A stretch of DNA of 64,000 bases from Cladopsammia gracilis (Eukaryota > Cnidaria > Anthozoa > Scleractinia > Dendrophylliidae), in the NCBI GenBank assembly GCA_022457155.1, contig JAJGOT010000745.1, positions 186,001 to 250,000 on the forward strand, written 5' to 3'. Under the pieces are notes generated by a model. The model was not told the origin of the DNA. It was given only the letters and a program-made list of their open reading frames with translations, and searched no databases. The position numbers were made by a program, and so were the translations under genes. This document shows positions 40,399-50,559 of this stretch, piece after piece (position 1 is the stretch's first letter; every line of letters begins with the position of its first letter).

Positions 40399-42579
40399 AT
40401 GGAATCTCTGTTAAAAAACCTCAAAGAGCACGTTACATGTTCAATCTGTCAGGATAATTTCACCGATCCCAAGACAATAACCTGCCTGCACACATTCTGC
40501 TGTGAATGCTTGAAGAAACACGCACTGATCAGCCAAAGGAACGGAAAGTTTCGCTGCCCCGAGTGCCAGGCTGAAGTCGGTCTTCCCGAAGGAAACCGTT
40601 TTGATAAACTGCCGACAAGTTTTCATCATAACAGTTTACTTAGTCTTCTCGCTGTCCGACAAAGCGGCATTGGAAATGAGATCAGTTGTGGCATTTGTAA
40701 GAAAAAGAGCGCGGAGATAAGCTACTGCTTCGAATGCGCTAAATTCATGTGCAGTGACTGTGTAAACGCACATGAACTGTTTAGAAACGCAGCGCTCACC
40801 GAAGGACACAAGGTGACGCCAGTCAAACAGTTTCAAGCTGAAGACTACGAAGCCCTGATGAAGAGGCAGTCATTTTGCCCCCAGCAGTACCACGAGCGAG
40901 AGGTGACGAGGTTTTTCTGTCTGAAATGCAAAACCTGTATTTGCCAAATATGCATCAACACAGATCACAAGACCCACGAAGTGGAGCCATTGGATAAAGC
41001 AGCGGACAGCGAGAAAGCTAAAATCCTGGCGAGAGCTGAGTTAATGAAAGAAAAGCGCAAAGTTTGCAGTGAAGCAATTCATAAATTAGAACAAACAGAG
41101 CTTGAGCTGAAAACCAATCTCACTATTACTACACGTGAAGTTTCCCAAGCAGCCGATCAAATGATCGCGAAGATCCGAGAACGCGAGCGCGAGATCATTA
41201 CTACCCTCGAGAACACGTGCGTGTCGAGGGAGGAGAAGTTAAACTCTACAAAGACACAAGTGCAGTCCTTGCTAAAGCAAATCAACCAAGCAGTCGAGTT
41301 TGCTCAAAACCTGGTTCAACGAAGCTCCAGTTCGGACATTATGCAGAGCAAACCGAATCTGGAGCAGCGGTTTGAAGATCTTGAAAACACCCCAATCCCA
41401 TCACTTCCGGTCAATTCCTTTGTGATGTTTGTACCGACTTATGAAGAAGAGAATTTGACTGTCGGTTGCATAGCGACAAGTGAACCAGTGGTAGAAGGAC
41501 TGACGCAAGATTTCCAAGCTGGTGTAGAAGCAGCGTTTGTGATCCGTCAGAGAATCCATGAAGTGAAATACAAATTCCATGTTGAAGTGCTCGTGGAACC
41601 CGCTGATAAAGTAGGAAGTTTAACGACTTGCGAAAAAGAAGATGAAGATTTCCTGGTGAAGTTTACACCTAAAGTTCCAGGTGCCTTCAACATCACAGTA
41701 AAGATTAACGGCAAGAAGCTTGCAACCAGTCCTTACACTGTCCAGGTGAAGGAACGGCTCATTCAGGTTGTGGGAGAGTTGGAGTTAAAAGGAAAAACTC
41801 TTCAAGAACCATGTGGGATTGCTGTGAATAGTAAAGGACTCACCGCTGTAACAGACCGTGAACAACACTGTATCCTGATATTTGACAAGGAAGGAAAGTT
41901 TGTACGAAAACTGGGTTCCCATGGCAACAATGCTGGACGGCGTAACTGTCCAATTGATGTCATATACCTAAATGACGATAACATTCTGGTGGCTGATCAA
42001 TTAAATAATTGCATTCAACAATTTAACGTGAACACTGGAAACTCTGTGAAGAGCTTTGGAAAGAAAGGGACAAGAGACGGTGAGTTTCATGATCCAGTCT
42101 GCCTTTGTATGGATGGTGAAGGACGAGTTATTGTAGCTGATCACAGTAACAGTACAGTGCAGGTGTTATCTGAGGATGGTAAACCTGTGTTGAAATTTGG
42201 AGACAGTGGCCCAGAAAAACTTGACTGTCCCGCTGCATGTATTCACCATCAAGACAGGTTCTTTGTATCAGACTGGGGTAATAGTTGCTTGAAAGTTTTT
42301 GACAATTCAGGACAGTTCTTGTACACAATAGGAGTACCAGGCAAGGGTGATGGACAGTTGCTTGGTCCTTGGGGATTATGTCTTGAGAAATGTGGCAATC
42401 ATTATAATCTTCTTGTATGCAATGGCAGCAATGGTCGTGTTGATCAGTTTACAGTGGAAGGTTGTTTTACTGGAAAAACTGTTGATAAGTTACAAGCCCC
42501 CACAGGAATAACCAGAACACCAGATGGGCGTATTTTAGTTTCTGATTATGAAGCCAAAAAAATATATATACTAAAATAA
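40399..42579 (+). CDS. TRIM-c: RING/B-box/filamin/NHL protein
   Basis: Intronless, 726 codons, start ATG in AACGATGG. RING CSICQDN...CLHTFCCEC...CPEC complete; B-boxes, coiled coil and six NHL repeats complete. Four residues are missing at the filamin-domain entry compared with TRIM-a (RIHEVKYKF instead of a longer GIHEEQVYEVKYKF). NHL repeats 1, 3 and 5 carry most replacements (HSNSTVQVL, GSNGRVDQF). It shares the duplicated leader with TRIM-b and is closest to TRIM-b upstream, but its NHL blades resemble TRIM-a more (DQLNNCIQQF, SDWGNSCLKVF), which suggests gene conversion or differential divergence. Function as an E3 ligase is inferred from the family. Confidence 0.93.
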   Translation: MESLLKNLKEHVTCSICQDNFTDPKTITCLHTFCCECLKKHALISQRNGKFRCPECQAEVGLPEGNRFDKLPTSFHHNSLLSLLAVRQSGIGNEISCGICKKKSAEISYCFECAKFMCSDCVNAHELFRNAALTEGHKVTPVKQFQAEDYEALMKRQSFCPQQYHEREVTRFFCLKCKTCICQICINTDHKTHEVEPLDKAADSEKAKILARAELMKEKRKVCSEAIHKLEQTELELKTNLTITTREVSQAADQMIAKIREREREIITTLENTCVSREEKLNSTKTQVQSLLKQINQAVEFAQNLVQRSSSSDIMQSKPNLEQRFEDLENTPIPSLPVNSFVMFVPTYEEENLTVGCIATSEPVVEGLTQDFQAGVEAAFVIRQRIHEVKYKFHVEVLVEPADKVGSLTTCEKEDEDFLVKFTPKVPGAFNITVKINGKKLATSPYTVQVKERLIQVVGELELKGKTLQEPCGIAVNSKGLTAVTDREQHCILIFDKEGKFVRKLGSHGNNAGRRNCPIDVIYLNDDNILVADQLNNCIQQFNVNTGNSVKSFGKKGTRDGEFHDPVCLCMDGEGRVIVADHSNSTVQVLSEDGKPVLKFGDSGPEKLDCPAACIHHQDRFFVSDWGNSCLKVFDNSGQFLYTIGVPGKGDGQLLGPWGLCLEKCGNHYNLLVCNGSNGRVDQFTVEGCFTGKTVDKLQAPTGITRTPDGRILVSDYEAKKIYILK

Positions 42580-42599
42580 GCAGCAAAATGTAAAGAGAA

Positions 42600-43505
42600 G
42601 CTGAATATCAGCTAAACTGAGACATTCAGTAAGCAAATATAAACTAAGGTAACTCTAACAATATACAGACACTGAAGAGACCTCAGAACCTGAATAGCAG
42701 CTAAAGACATTCAGTAAACAAATATAAACTAAGGTAACTCTAACAATATACAGACACTGAAGAGACCTCAGAACCTGAATAGCAGCTAATGATATTCAGT
42801 AAGCAAATATAAACTAAGTTAACTCTAACAATAGACACTGAAGAGACCTCAGAAACTGAATAGCAGCTAATGACATTCAGTAAGCAAATATAAACTAAGG
42901 CAACTCTAACAATATATAGACACTGAAGAGACCTCTGAGAAGCTGAATAGCAGCTAATGACATTCAGTAAGCAAATATAAACTAAGGCAACTCTAACAAT
43001 ATATAGACACTGAAGAGACCTCTGAGAAGCTGAATAGCAGCTAAAGACATTCAGTAAGCAAATATAAACTAAGGTAACTCTAACAATATACAGACACTGA
43101 AGAGACCTCAGGACCTGAATAGCAGCTAATGACATTCAGTAAACAAATATAAACTAAGGTAACTCTAACAATATACAGACACTGAAGAGACCTCAGGACC
43201 TGAATAGCAGCTAATGACATTCAGTAAACAAATATAAACTAAGGTAACTCTAACAATATACAGACACTGAAGAGACCTCAGGACCTGAATAGCAGCTAAT
43301 GACATTCAGTAAGCAAATATAAACTAAGGTAACTCTAACAATATACAGACACTGAAGAGACCTCAGAACCTGAATAGCAGCTAATGACATTCAGTAAACA
43401 AATATAAACTAAGGTAACTCTAACAATATACAGACACTGAAGAGACCTCAGAACCTGAATAGCAGCTAATGACATTCAGTAAACAAATATAAACTAAGGT
43501 AACTC
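42600..43505 (+). repeat. 85-bp VNTR behind TRIM-c, about 11 copies
   Basis: Unit contains CTGAATAGCAGCTAATGACA, TTCAGTAAGCAAATATAAAC, TAAGGTAACTCTAACAATAT and CAGACACTGAAGAGACCTCA. Starts 20 bp after the TRIM-c stop. TRIM-a and TRIM-b have only one degenerate copy of the first words at this place. A repetitive minus-strand open frame over it is a by-product. Confidence 0.95.
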
Positions 43506-43542
43506 TAACAATTCTTATCTTCACTGCAGTCATTATTTGTGA

Positions 43543-43577
43543 GTCACACCATGCTTCTCAGGGGAAGTATTGTGTGA
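43543..43577 (+). other. Conserved 3'-flank hairpin (TRIM-c copy)
   Basis: GTCACACCATGCTTCTC followed by GGGGAAGTATTGTGTGA: one copy, one arm base changed. It follows TTCTTATCTTCACTGCAGTC as in the other paralogs. Confidence 0.55.
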
Positions 43578-44039
43578 GCTGCTTTTATAAAAAATGATTA
43601 TGTAAATGGGGTCTTATGCAAACTGACTTTAGTAGCAAAATGGATTTATACTGATCAAAATATTTTGCAACTTTTTCCGGCTTTTTTGTTAGGGGTGATT
43701 TTAATACGTAACCAACATTTTTTATATGCGACAAGCACAAATTTATTACGCAATAATAGGGCGCTTGTCAAGGTGGCAATTTTGCAACAAGTTTTAGTGA
43801 CTCTTTTTGTAATAAGTGTTAGAAACAGTTTTGTAATTATCTAATCATTGTTATGTGCATTTGAACATTTTTATGCAATTTGTGCAATAAAAACTGTATT
43901 ATTGAGTGTTTGAATGATTATTTAGTTGCATTGTCTTTTTTAATGAGAAATGTAAATAGGCCTTCGCACCATGGCCACATGACATTACTTTTGGTTAGGC
44001 TTGAATTTAATACCAACATTTTTTATATGTAAATACCAA

Positions 44040-45107
44040 ATTTCCTTGAATAATAGCTGGCGGCAATTATTTTAATAAAGGGGGCGATTATTTGAGGGGA
44101 GGCAATTAACTCGAGGGGGTCAATTATTTCAAATATTGCTCACTGGAAGTGCTAATTGGCTTAACTAGGGTGCTCCAAGAAATATATAGGAAAGAGAAAA
44201 ATACACAAATTTCACTATTAATAGTGCAACCTAAACGGTTTCTGCCCATTTTATCTCCGTGACTTATTTTCACGTAATTCCGACATTCGTATAATACTAG
44301 AAATAAATCTAATGTTCATATTAATGATAAAATAACTTCAAAGTCTGACTGCAGGTCTTTTACTGGTACCTAAGGTGCAATGATTTTTAACTCATAGCTT
44401 TTAGCATGTTTTAGCATTTTTTAATATTCTACTGTTTTAGTATTTTTATTCATTAACTGATTATTTCACAGGGCCCACATTGATAGCAGTTATATAACTG
44501 AAGTGGTTACCCTGTATAAATAATTTAATTTAATTCAGCTGCTAAGCTGTATAATAGACTAAATGTTATTATTGAATGCTCTAGTTCAGTTAGCTAGGTC
44601 ATTTTATACCAACTATTGGTCAGACACATTAAGATTTAAGTAATATTATGTATTATAACTTATTTGTAATTACTTAATTACTTTTAAATTTTAGTGTTTT
44701 TAATTTTAAGGGTCTAAGTTTAAACCTGTTTGTAATTAGCATTTTTGTTCGGCTTAATTTCTGCTATTATTAATTTCTATGGATAAACTTTAGATGCACA
44801 GCTTCATTGTAAATAAGTGTCAGCTTTATGAATTCTGTGCCTAATAACGTATCTAAAGTATCTATCTATAGAAATATAATAATATGAAAACTGTGCCTTT
44901 TTAACTTTTCTGTTATTGTAACAATTGTTTCCCCATACATGTACAAGTCAATTGTTAACTTGACTGGGAGGATGTGAAAGAAAGGAAGGGGATTGGGGGG
45001 CGATTAAAAGAGGTAGGTGATTATTTCAAATATTAATCCCACCAAAGAGGGGCTATTATCAGAGAGAGGCAATTAATAATTGAGAGACGGCTATTATACA
45101 AGGAAAT
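44040..45107. mobile_element. MITE with ATTTCCTTG ends (unit 2), enlarged by insertion
   Basis: Same element as 13028-13465, with ends ATTTCCTTGAATAATAGC and GCTATTATACAAGGAAAT. A stretch of about 660 bp (44216-44875) is absent from unit 1. It is AT-rich, non-coding, ends in GTATCTATCTATAG and may be the 3' part of an unidentified retroelement. Confidence 0.7.
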
Positions 45108-45560
45108 ACATTTAAAATTGACTGTTTCAATGATTATTTGGTTGCATTCTCTATTTTGATGAGAATGTAAAATAGTTCTTACATTGCATGAATATACTTT
45201 CTGTTAGGTTTGATTCTAATAGCAACATTTTTGCTAGTATGTAAATATTTAAAATTGAATTATTTGGTTGCATTATCTCTTTTTTACTAAGAATGTAAAA
45301 TTTCTTTAGTTTTAACACTGCAAGATTAATTAAATGACTATATTTTTGTTACAATTTTGTAACAATTGGATGCATAATTATTTCATGCTTACTTCATGCA
45401 CAACACAACATCTGTTTATAAACTAAAGTACTAGTGAAAATTTAAGGTGGTTCTGAACCCCACCTACAGAAATTTCTTAAACTTTGCCAAAAGTTGCATC
45501 TTATCCTGTTAATCAAAATTTGACAATAAAAAATGGGGTTCACGAAGTCATTTTTTAGTT
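45108..45560. other. AT-rich intronic flank with deletion junction
   Basis: Follows unit 1 up to 'cacaacacaacatctgttta' (45400-45420 and about 14128-14150). Then unit 2 jumps to sequence matching 18490 onward. The 4.3 kb between, including DDIAS exon 3, is missing. About 150 bp of unmatched sequence (45425-45590) lies at the junction. Confidence 0.6.
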
Positions 45561-45630
45561 ATGAACACTTAAAACTAAAATAAAGTGAATAGCTAGGTCG
45601 TTAGGAACAGTAAATGAGGTCAAGTCAAAC

Positions 45631-45792
45631 CTTGCAAAGATTGTGGCAGATGTTCCAAAGAAACTGTCCAAACAACTACCAAACACCATGATTTGTGCCG
45701 GCTGTGTTGTGCCTGATGCCACCACACTGATCCTGTACCGGTACTCAACACTCTCTGCACTGTACTCCTTATGGCATCCTTTACACCACAAG
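45631..45792 (-). CDS. DDIAS-like exon 2, unit 2 (zinc-ribbon half and OB-fold start)
   Basis: Acceptor TTTATAG at 45793-45799, donor AAG/GTTTGA at 45630. In frame throughout: LWCKGCHKEYSAES, then VEYRYRISVVAS and IMVFGSCLDSFFGTSA. Vertebrate DDIAS has YRYKLSLKV and VFGSCLDTFFG at the same spacing (from memory), the strongest evidence for the family. The protein is a DNA-damage-response factor in vertebrates with an RPA-like OB-fold. This exon is intact, but exon 3 is deleted in this unit and the 3' exons have stops, so the gene as a whole is probably broken. A truncated read-through ends 20 codons past the donor. Confidence 0.7.
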
Positions 45793-46954
45793 CTATAAAT
45801 TAAAACAAAAAAATCATTTACCTCCTACCTCCTCCTAAATTTTAGACAGCACTGCTGGAAACATTGTTCATAAAAATCACATTGTATAACATGATAAATA
45901 GACATTCCAACCACAAAATACTGAAAATAGCGAGATTCAGTTACTCAGGTGGAGGTGGTGGTGTGTGACATGATAGCTTTTTATAGTCCTGAACACCCAT
46001 GGAAAACCCATACTTGCTCTACTAGGCAGCACAATGATGGTACTGGGACTAACATGTATCAGTCCAGTGAGCAATGGTGAATTGGGAGTTGAGTGATTTT
46101 GTCCCAGTTGGGAAATCAATGTTTACATGGTCAAGTATTGTAGTTCCAGTAAGAATTTCACTTCTGAACTTTCCATTTATTGCAGTTTGAATAATGGATT
46201 TGTCTCTCGCACCCAAGATTTGACACTAGTCTGGGCAAGTGCTCATCCTGTTATCAATCTACATGTACAAATTATTATGACCCCCAAAAGGCACGACGAG
46301 CACCCCTGTCCCCCTGGGGTGCTAAATGTTCATCCCTGTTACAGCTGGGGCCACTTTGGTACACCTCAGTTTCTATTTTGTGTGACTGTTGGAACTCTTA
46401 GTAGAACAAGGTATAACACAATAGGCACTATTGTGATTGAGGCTCACTCTTCTCAATTGGGATTGGTAAAATCTAATTTCAAGATCTTAAAACTATTTGT
46501 GAATGGAATTTTCTATTGACGCATGACATGCACAAGCAAGTGCTGAAAATGTGATTTATGAATCATTTCAGGTTATTTTAGTGTTATGGAATATGTACAT
46601 CTTTGTTTCCCATGCTGTGGTCACTTTGAACCTGGTTTCATTAAATGATAAATCCCATTTTTGTCATATGCAAATTTGATTGTGAATTTGTTTTGATTCA
46701 CAATCAATCAAAAACCTGCTAAATCCCTGGGGTGTAGGGCATAAAATTCACACCAAATACCCCTCCCCCAGGGGCTAAGAAGCCAGCATACCTTTATTTT
46801 CACTGTATATGTGCAGCAACAACAGACAAATTTGTCTATTTTTTTGTTGTTGTTGTTCTCCTTGCACTAATCTTGATGCAGCGTCCATGGTACCAAATGT
46901 GACAGCTTGGCCCCAGTCCTTATCACACTTCATCATGAACCTGAGAATAAAAAA

Positions 46955-47065
46955 TCAGCTGACCAATTGGCCTGATGGCTCAGTGGATAACTGAAAGCAC
47001 TGCACCGGTAGTCGCAAGGCTGTGTTTTTCAGGTTTCTTTGCAACGGATCAGGTTATTAGTTCAT
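46955..47065 (+). mobile_element. Possible tRNA-derived SINE fragment
   Basis: GATGGCTCAGTGGATAACTG matches a tRNA A-box context, followed by GCACTGCACCGGTAGTCGCA as in tRNA-head SINEs. The expected B-box (GGTTCGAATCC) is decayed to about CAGGTTTCT. No tRNA cloverleaf can be drawn, so not a tRNA gene. Confidence 0.4.
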
Positions 47066-47069
47066 TGCT

Positions 47070-48165
47070 AGAAACACAGATTTCACTCATATGTATCATC
47101 ATCAGTAGTTGTTGTATATTGTTATTTAATATATTCCCATTCAAGTGACACAAATTGTTCAACAACTGGAATTTTATGTTTGAGAAAGGTGATTGTTTTG
47201 CCTTAGCCTGAAATTCATTGACAACTTAAGCCGAAAAAATCAGAGTATTTCAGCAACTGAGGATGCCGTCACAAATCTCATGACCCATCCCTTTCTATGT
47301 TTTCAAAGGTCTCATGAAAACCTAGTTATCAAAGCTTTTATTACATTTTTAGACTTAAATACCAGCAGGGCATCTGGTACACAACATCTCTTGCCACCAT
47401 TCTGTGATAGTAGGCTTCACCAACGTGCCCCTTGGACAAGGAAGCAATTTGTTTTTATCTTTAGTTCTTGTATGTGCAAATCCCGGGTGTGCATCCCGGG
47501 GTCTGGCTTATTTGTTTCCAAAACTAAACAATGTCCCTATTCCGCAGGGCAAAAGAAATTGTCAAAAATGTACTATAACCCGGATGTTCCTGGGGTTTCC
47601 CCGGGGGTGTCCCCCTGGGAAAGCCAATGATAAGTGCATTATTTAAAAGAGAAAATGCTGTGATCTGAAGATTCAAAACTTCCTCGATTTTTATGGATGA
47701 GAGGGGGGAACATACCCAGGGGATTTTGACATTTTGAGGGACATCAGAATCAATTCCCTATCCCTGGGCAACAAATGAATGTCAAAATCAAGTCCCCAGG
47801 ATAACTGTTTCTGTGGCATTCCAATAATTACACTCAAATTCCCTACCCTGGGGGCCATCAAGTAATGTCAAAACCCCTACCCAGGTGACAGCCCTGTGTC
47901 AAAATCCCCTGGGTAGCTATCCCCCCGCCCCCCCCACCCCAGCCCCACCCTGGTGATGATAGGTGCATTACGCGATCAAAGGTTCAATGTTTTTGTTTTT
48001 ACGTGACTAGATTTTGGAAAGGAGTATAGGGGATCCTCTGTATTGTATTCCAGAAAAATTATTGGTAGCTTTTATTAAAAAAAAGACCAGGGTTCATAAT
48101 TTGATATTAGTTACCGAGGAACAATAAAACACTGCAGAGACAAGCGTGCATATTTCTGAGTTATA
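47070..48165. other. Sequence homologous to unit 1 20280-20670, no supported gene
   Basis: Contains repeated 'cccaggataactgtt' and 'aaaatcccctgggtagct' words also found at 20311 and 20388, some facing each other, suggesting an old inverted element. Open frames at 47193-47646 have no recognised domain. Confidence 0.45.
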
Positions 48166-48170
48166 CTCAC

Positions 48171-48286
48171 ATCTTTCCTTCATCATCTCGAGCAACTCTC
48201 TTGTGACTACGGGTACAACTGGGATAGAAAAAAGTGTCCCTTATCGACAAAACTGTGGCCAAAACGAACACACTTCGTGTTGCCAT
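48171..48286 (-). CDS. DDIAS-like exon 1, unit 2
   Basis: ATGGCAACACGA start at 48286, reading MATRSVFVLATVLSIRDTFF, then YPSCTRSHKRVARDDEGK, to the donor GTGAGT at 48165-48170. The phase fits exon 2. The second cysteine of the CxxC pair, present in units 0 and 1 (CTRC), is Ser here (CTRS), which would remove a zinc ligand. Only this copy of exon 1 keeps both a start and an open frame. Confidence 0.6.
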
Positions 48287-48530
48287 CAAACTTCAATGCA
48301 ACCAACAACACATTTTGATGGAATCCAAAATGGCGCCGATTTGTCATTAGCCAATCAGATCACTGAATAGATCAAGTAGGCCCCAGTCTTTTGTAGTTCT
48401 TTGGAGACCCCGACGAAACACAGTTTAGCTGGTGGTGGATACAATGTAGTTTGTTTCTTTTTAGATCTCATCGGTGAAAATGAGTCCTTCGTGGAAACGT
48501 TTTGCGCTAGACCTTCTACTAGCTTAAATT

Positions 48531-49358
48531 TTGAGAAGAAATTGTTCTACGGATGAGTACTTTAACACACGTTCGAACGCACTCACATCCCATTTAATCA
48601 AGAGAGGATATAAACACCGTTTTATTGAAGAAGAAATAGAGAAAGTACGTCTGATTCCTCGCAGCGAAGCCCTCGAGACATCTAAGAAAAAAGAGTCTAA
48701 CAGAATCCTATTTGTAGTAACATTTAATCCAGCCCTTCCGAACATACGTCGAACCATTTTCAACAATCTGAACATTCTTCGTTCTTCACAACGATGCAAA
48801 GCAGCATTCCCTTCTCCTCCTCTCATATCGTACCGCCGATGCAACAACCTCCGTGACATTTTAGTCAGAGCCAAACACCGCAGACCACCCCCACCCCCCC
48901 CCCCCCAAACACCAGGAGCTTTCCGCTGTAACAGAAATAGGTGCAAAACGTGTCCTTTTATCTCAGAGGGAACCACGTTTTACACCTTTTTCTCTACAAA
49001 CGAACAACAACGAATACGACACCACATCTCTTGCTCGTCTACGAATCTCATATATATGATACAGTGCTGCAGATGCAAAGTACAATACATAGGAGAGACT
49101 AAACGACATCTCAGCGACAGATTTGGCGAACACAGACGCGCAATCGAAAAAGCCATTAACCAACATCACATTCATCAGCCTACCGCCGTTTCAGATCACT
49201 TTACTCTTCCTGGCCATTCAATCAACGACATAGAACTCATTCCCCTTGAACTCATTAACTCTGACAGAGACGCCATTCGTAAGGCCAGAGAAGCATTTTT
49301 AATTTCCAAGGGCAAGACTCTTGAACCCTATGGGATGAACAGACGCGATGAAACTTAA
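48531..49358 (+). CDS. Penelope-like element polyprotein C-terminus: RT thumb/linker and GIY-YIG endonuclease
   Basis: 275 codons open at the 5' side. Residues 1-60 (RSNALTSHLIKRGY) correspond to the region after the reverse transcriptase fingers/palm in PLEs. A proline run (119-125) comes from a C-rich tract. Cysteines 133, 138 and 141 with HISC at 165-168 form the zinc-knuckle region before the endonuclease. The GIY-YIG motif appears as YMI (175-177) and YIG (186-188) with R197 and H201, and a C-terminal 'KAREAFLISKGKTLEPYG'. The reverse-transcriptase catalytic aspartates lie outside the fragment, so it cannot be autonomous. Confidence 0.85.
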   Translation: MRRNCSTDEYFNTRSNALTSHLIKRGYKHRFIEEEIEKVRLIPRSEALETSKKKESNRILFVVTFNPALPNIRRTIFNNLNILRSSQRCKAAFPSPPLISYRRCNNLRDILVRAKHRRPPPPPPPQTPGAFRCNRNRCKTCPFISEGTTFYTFFSTNEQQRIRHHISCSSTNLIYMIQCCRCKVQYIGETKRHLSDRFGEHRRAIEKAINQHHIHQPTAVSDHFTLPGHSINDIELIPLELINSDRDAIRKAREAFLISKGKTLEPYGMNRRDET

Positions 49359-49494
49359 TATACTTTCTATTTTTATAGTAGCCTTTGTAAACGTTTCTGC
49401 TGTTTATTTTTGTTAACCAATCATATTTAATCTTTCATTTGAATCATTTTATATCTTGTAACCGTTTTATTCCATTTTTACTTAGCTCTTTGTA

Positions 49495-49536
49495 GCCCCT
49501 GATGAAGGTTAGTTTTGCCTAACCGAAATATTGGGC
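49495..49536 (+). ncRNA. Hammerhead-ribozyme-like motif at the PLE 3' end
   Basis: In order: GCCC (49495-49498), CTGATGA (49499-49505), GGTTAG, loop TTTTGC, CTAACC (49519-49524), GAAA (49525-49528), TATT, GGGC (49533-49536). GCCC/GGGC forms stem I and GGTTAG/CTAACC stem II. Stem III would be a single A-U pair, with the cleavage base U at 49532. PLEs are known to carry minimal type-I hammerheads with such tiny stem III. One unpaired A after CTGATGA is unusual. Activity is not shown. Confidence 0.55.
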
Positions 49537-49777
49537 AATAAAATACCCTTTATAGCTGTCCGATCAGCCTTGCATTTAGTTTTAAGTTTTATTCAATACT
49601 GCCGATCCTGATCTACACCAAGATCCGGCTTCACTTCGCCGTGCTGTTTGTCCAAGTGGTCCTTGCTTTATTTGAGAGTTACCTGATATATTTTAAAGGT
49701 CTTTTTGACATGGGAGCGACGTCACAAGAGACTTTTCAGTGGGAACCTAACCTGTTAGTAATAATATTGGGTAAGCA

Positions 49778-50081
49778 TTGGATCCCATCCGCCTAAACCA
49801 CCTCGAACACCTTATTGAGACTGCAAAGCTGCATCATATTCAGAATTCATCCGTGAAGTATCTCCTACTCAGAGTTACATCCGGGGTCCCTCAAGGGACT
49901 GTTCTGGGCTCGCTCATGTCTCTCCTCTTTATTAACGACATCAATTCGGAAATCTCCTCACGCATTAGGCTCTTCGCAGACGGTACTATTTTGTATGGGC
50001 TGATCCAAGGGCCTCAGGATGCAGCAGTTCTGCAGAAAGATCTTGACCTCCTTTTTAAGTGGTCTAATACATGGCAAATGT
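49778..50081 (+). pseudogene. LINE reverse transcriptase, palm part
   Basis: SGVPQGTVLGSLMSLLFIND is the conserved RT motif; the catalytic box reads RLFADGTILYG, where FADD is expected, so the second aspartate is Gly. The frame ends at WSNTWQM by the inserted element and resumes in the same sense at 51741 with SFNFDKCN. Confidence 0.8.
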
Positions 50082-50559
50082 GAGGGTCTCAATGGGGCGG
50101 TTGCTTTTACGGTAAACGGTTAAAAATTTGGCTTTTTTACGGCTAACGGTTAATTTTTTTTCGTTACGGTTAACAGAAAGATTAAAAATTAATTTCCATT
50201 GTTTTAAAAGGTAAACATTAATTTTTCATTGTTTTAAAAAGTTAAAAATTAATTAACATCGTTGTATAACACATTTAAGGTCTTAGGACCATGTTCCGGG
50301 ATGAATGAAAAACTAGTTATTATGATAAAATTGTGATATTGAATATACCAATACTACTATATTACACTACATATCTAATATTACTAATACTTATAGAAAT
50401 ATAAGGTATATATATGTATATGATAGACATGATATAGCAATATATTCTTTGAAATACTGTATTAAACAACAGAAAGTTGTACACTATACTTTTTGTGTTT
50501 CAAGTAAACAACATCATAGTTATATTAACTTGTATGATGGTTATGTGCCTAATAAATAT

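Larger units (their letters stand above)
48425..49670 (+). mobile_element. Penelope-like retroelement, 3' part
   Basis: Lies inside the DDIAS upstream flank; unit 0 is uninterrupted between 3095 and 3150, where unit 2 carries this insert. Holds the end of the reverse transcriptase region, the GIY-YIG gene part and a hammerhead-like terminal motif at 49495-49536. The 5' part of the reverse transcriptase is missing. Confidence 0.8.

Noticed and set aside
42740..43135. Minus-strand repetitive open frame (VYICLLNV-type repeats)
   Set aside because: It is a translation of the 85-bp tandem repeat, whose period is not a multiple of three, with no start context or domain.
46955..47065. tRNA gene
   Set aside because: Only the A-box context is present; no acceptor stem or anticodon arm can be formed. 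Kept as a possible SINE piece.
48524..48976. Minus-strand frame opposite the PLE gene
   Set aside because: Shadow of the GIY-YIG coding frame; glycine run comes from the C-tract.
48531..49358. Host GIY-YIG nuclease gene (SLX1-like)
   Set aside because: The zinc-knuckle before the domain and the RT-thumb-like N-terminus match Penelope-like elements; SLX1 has the domain at the N-terminus with a C-terminal RING.
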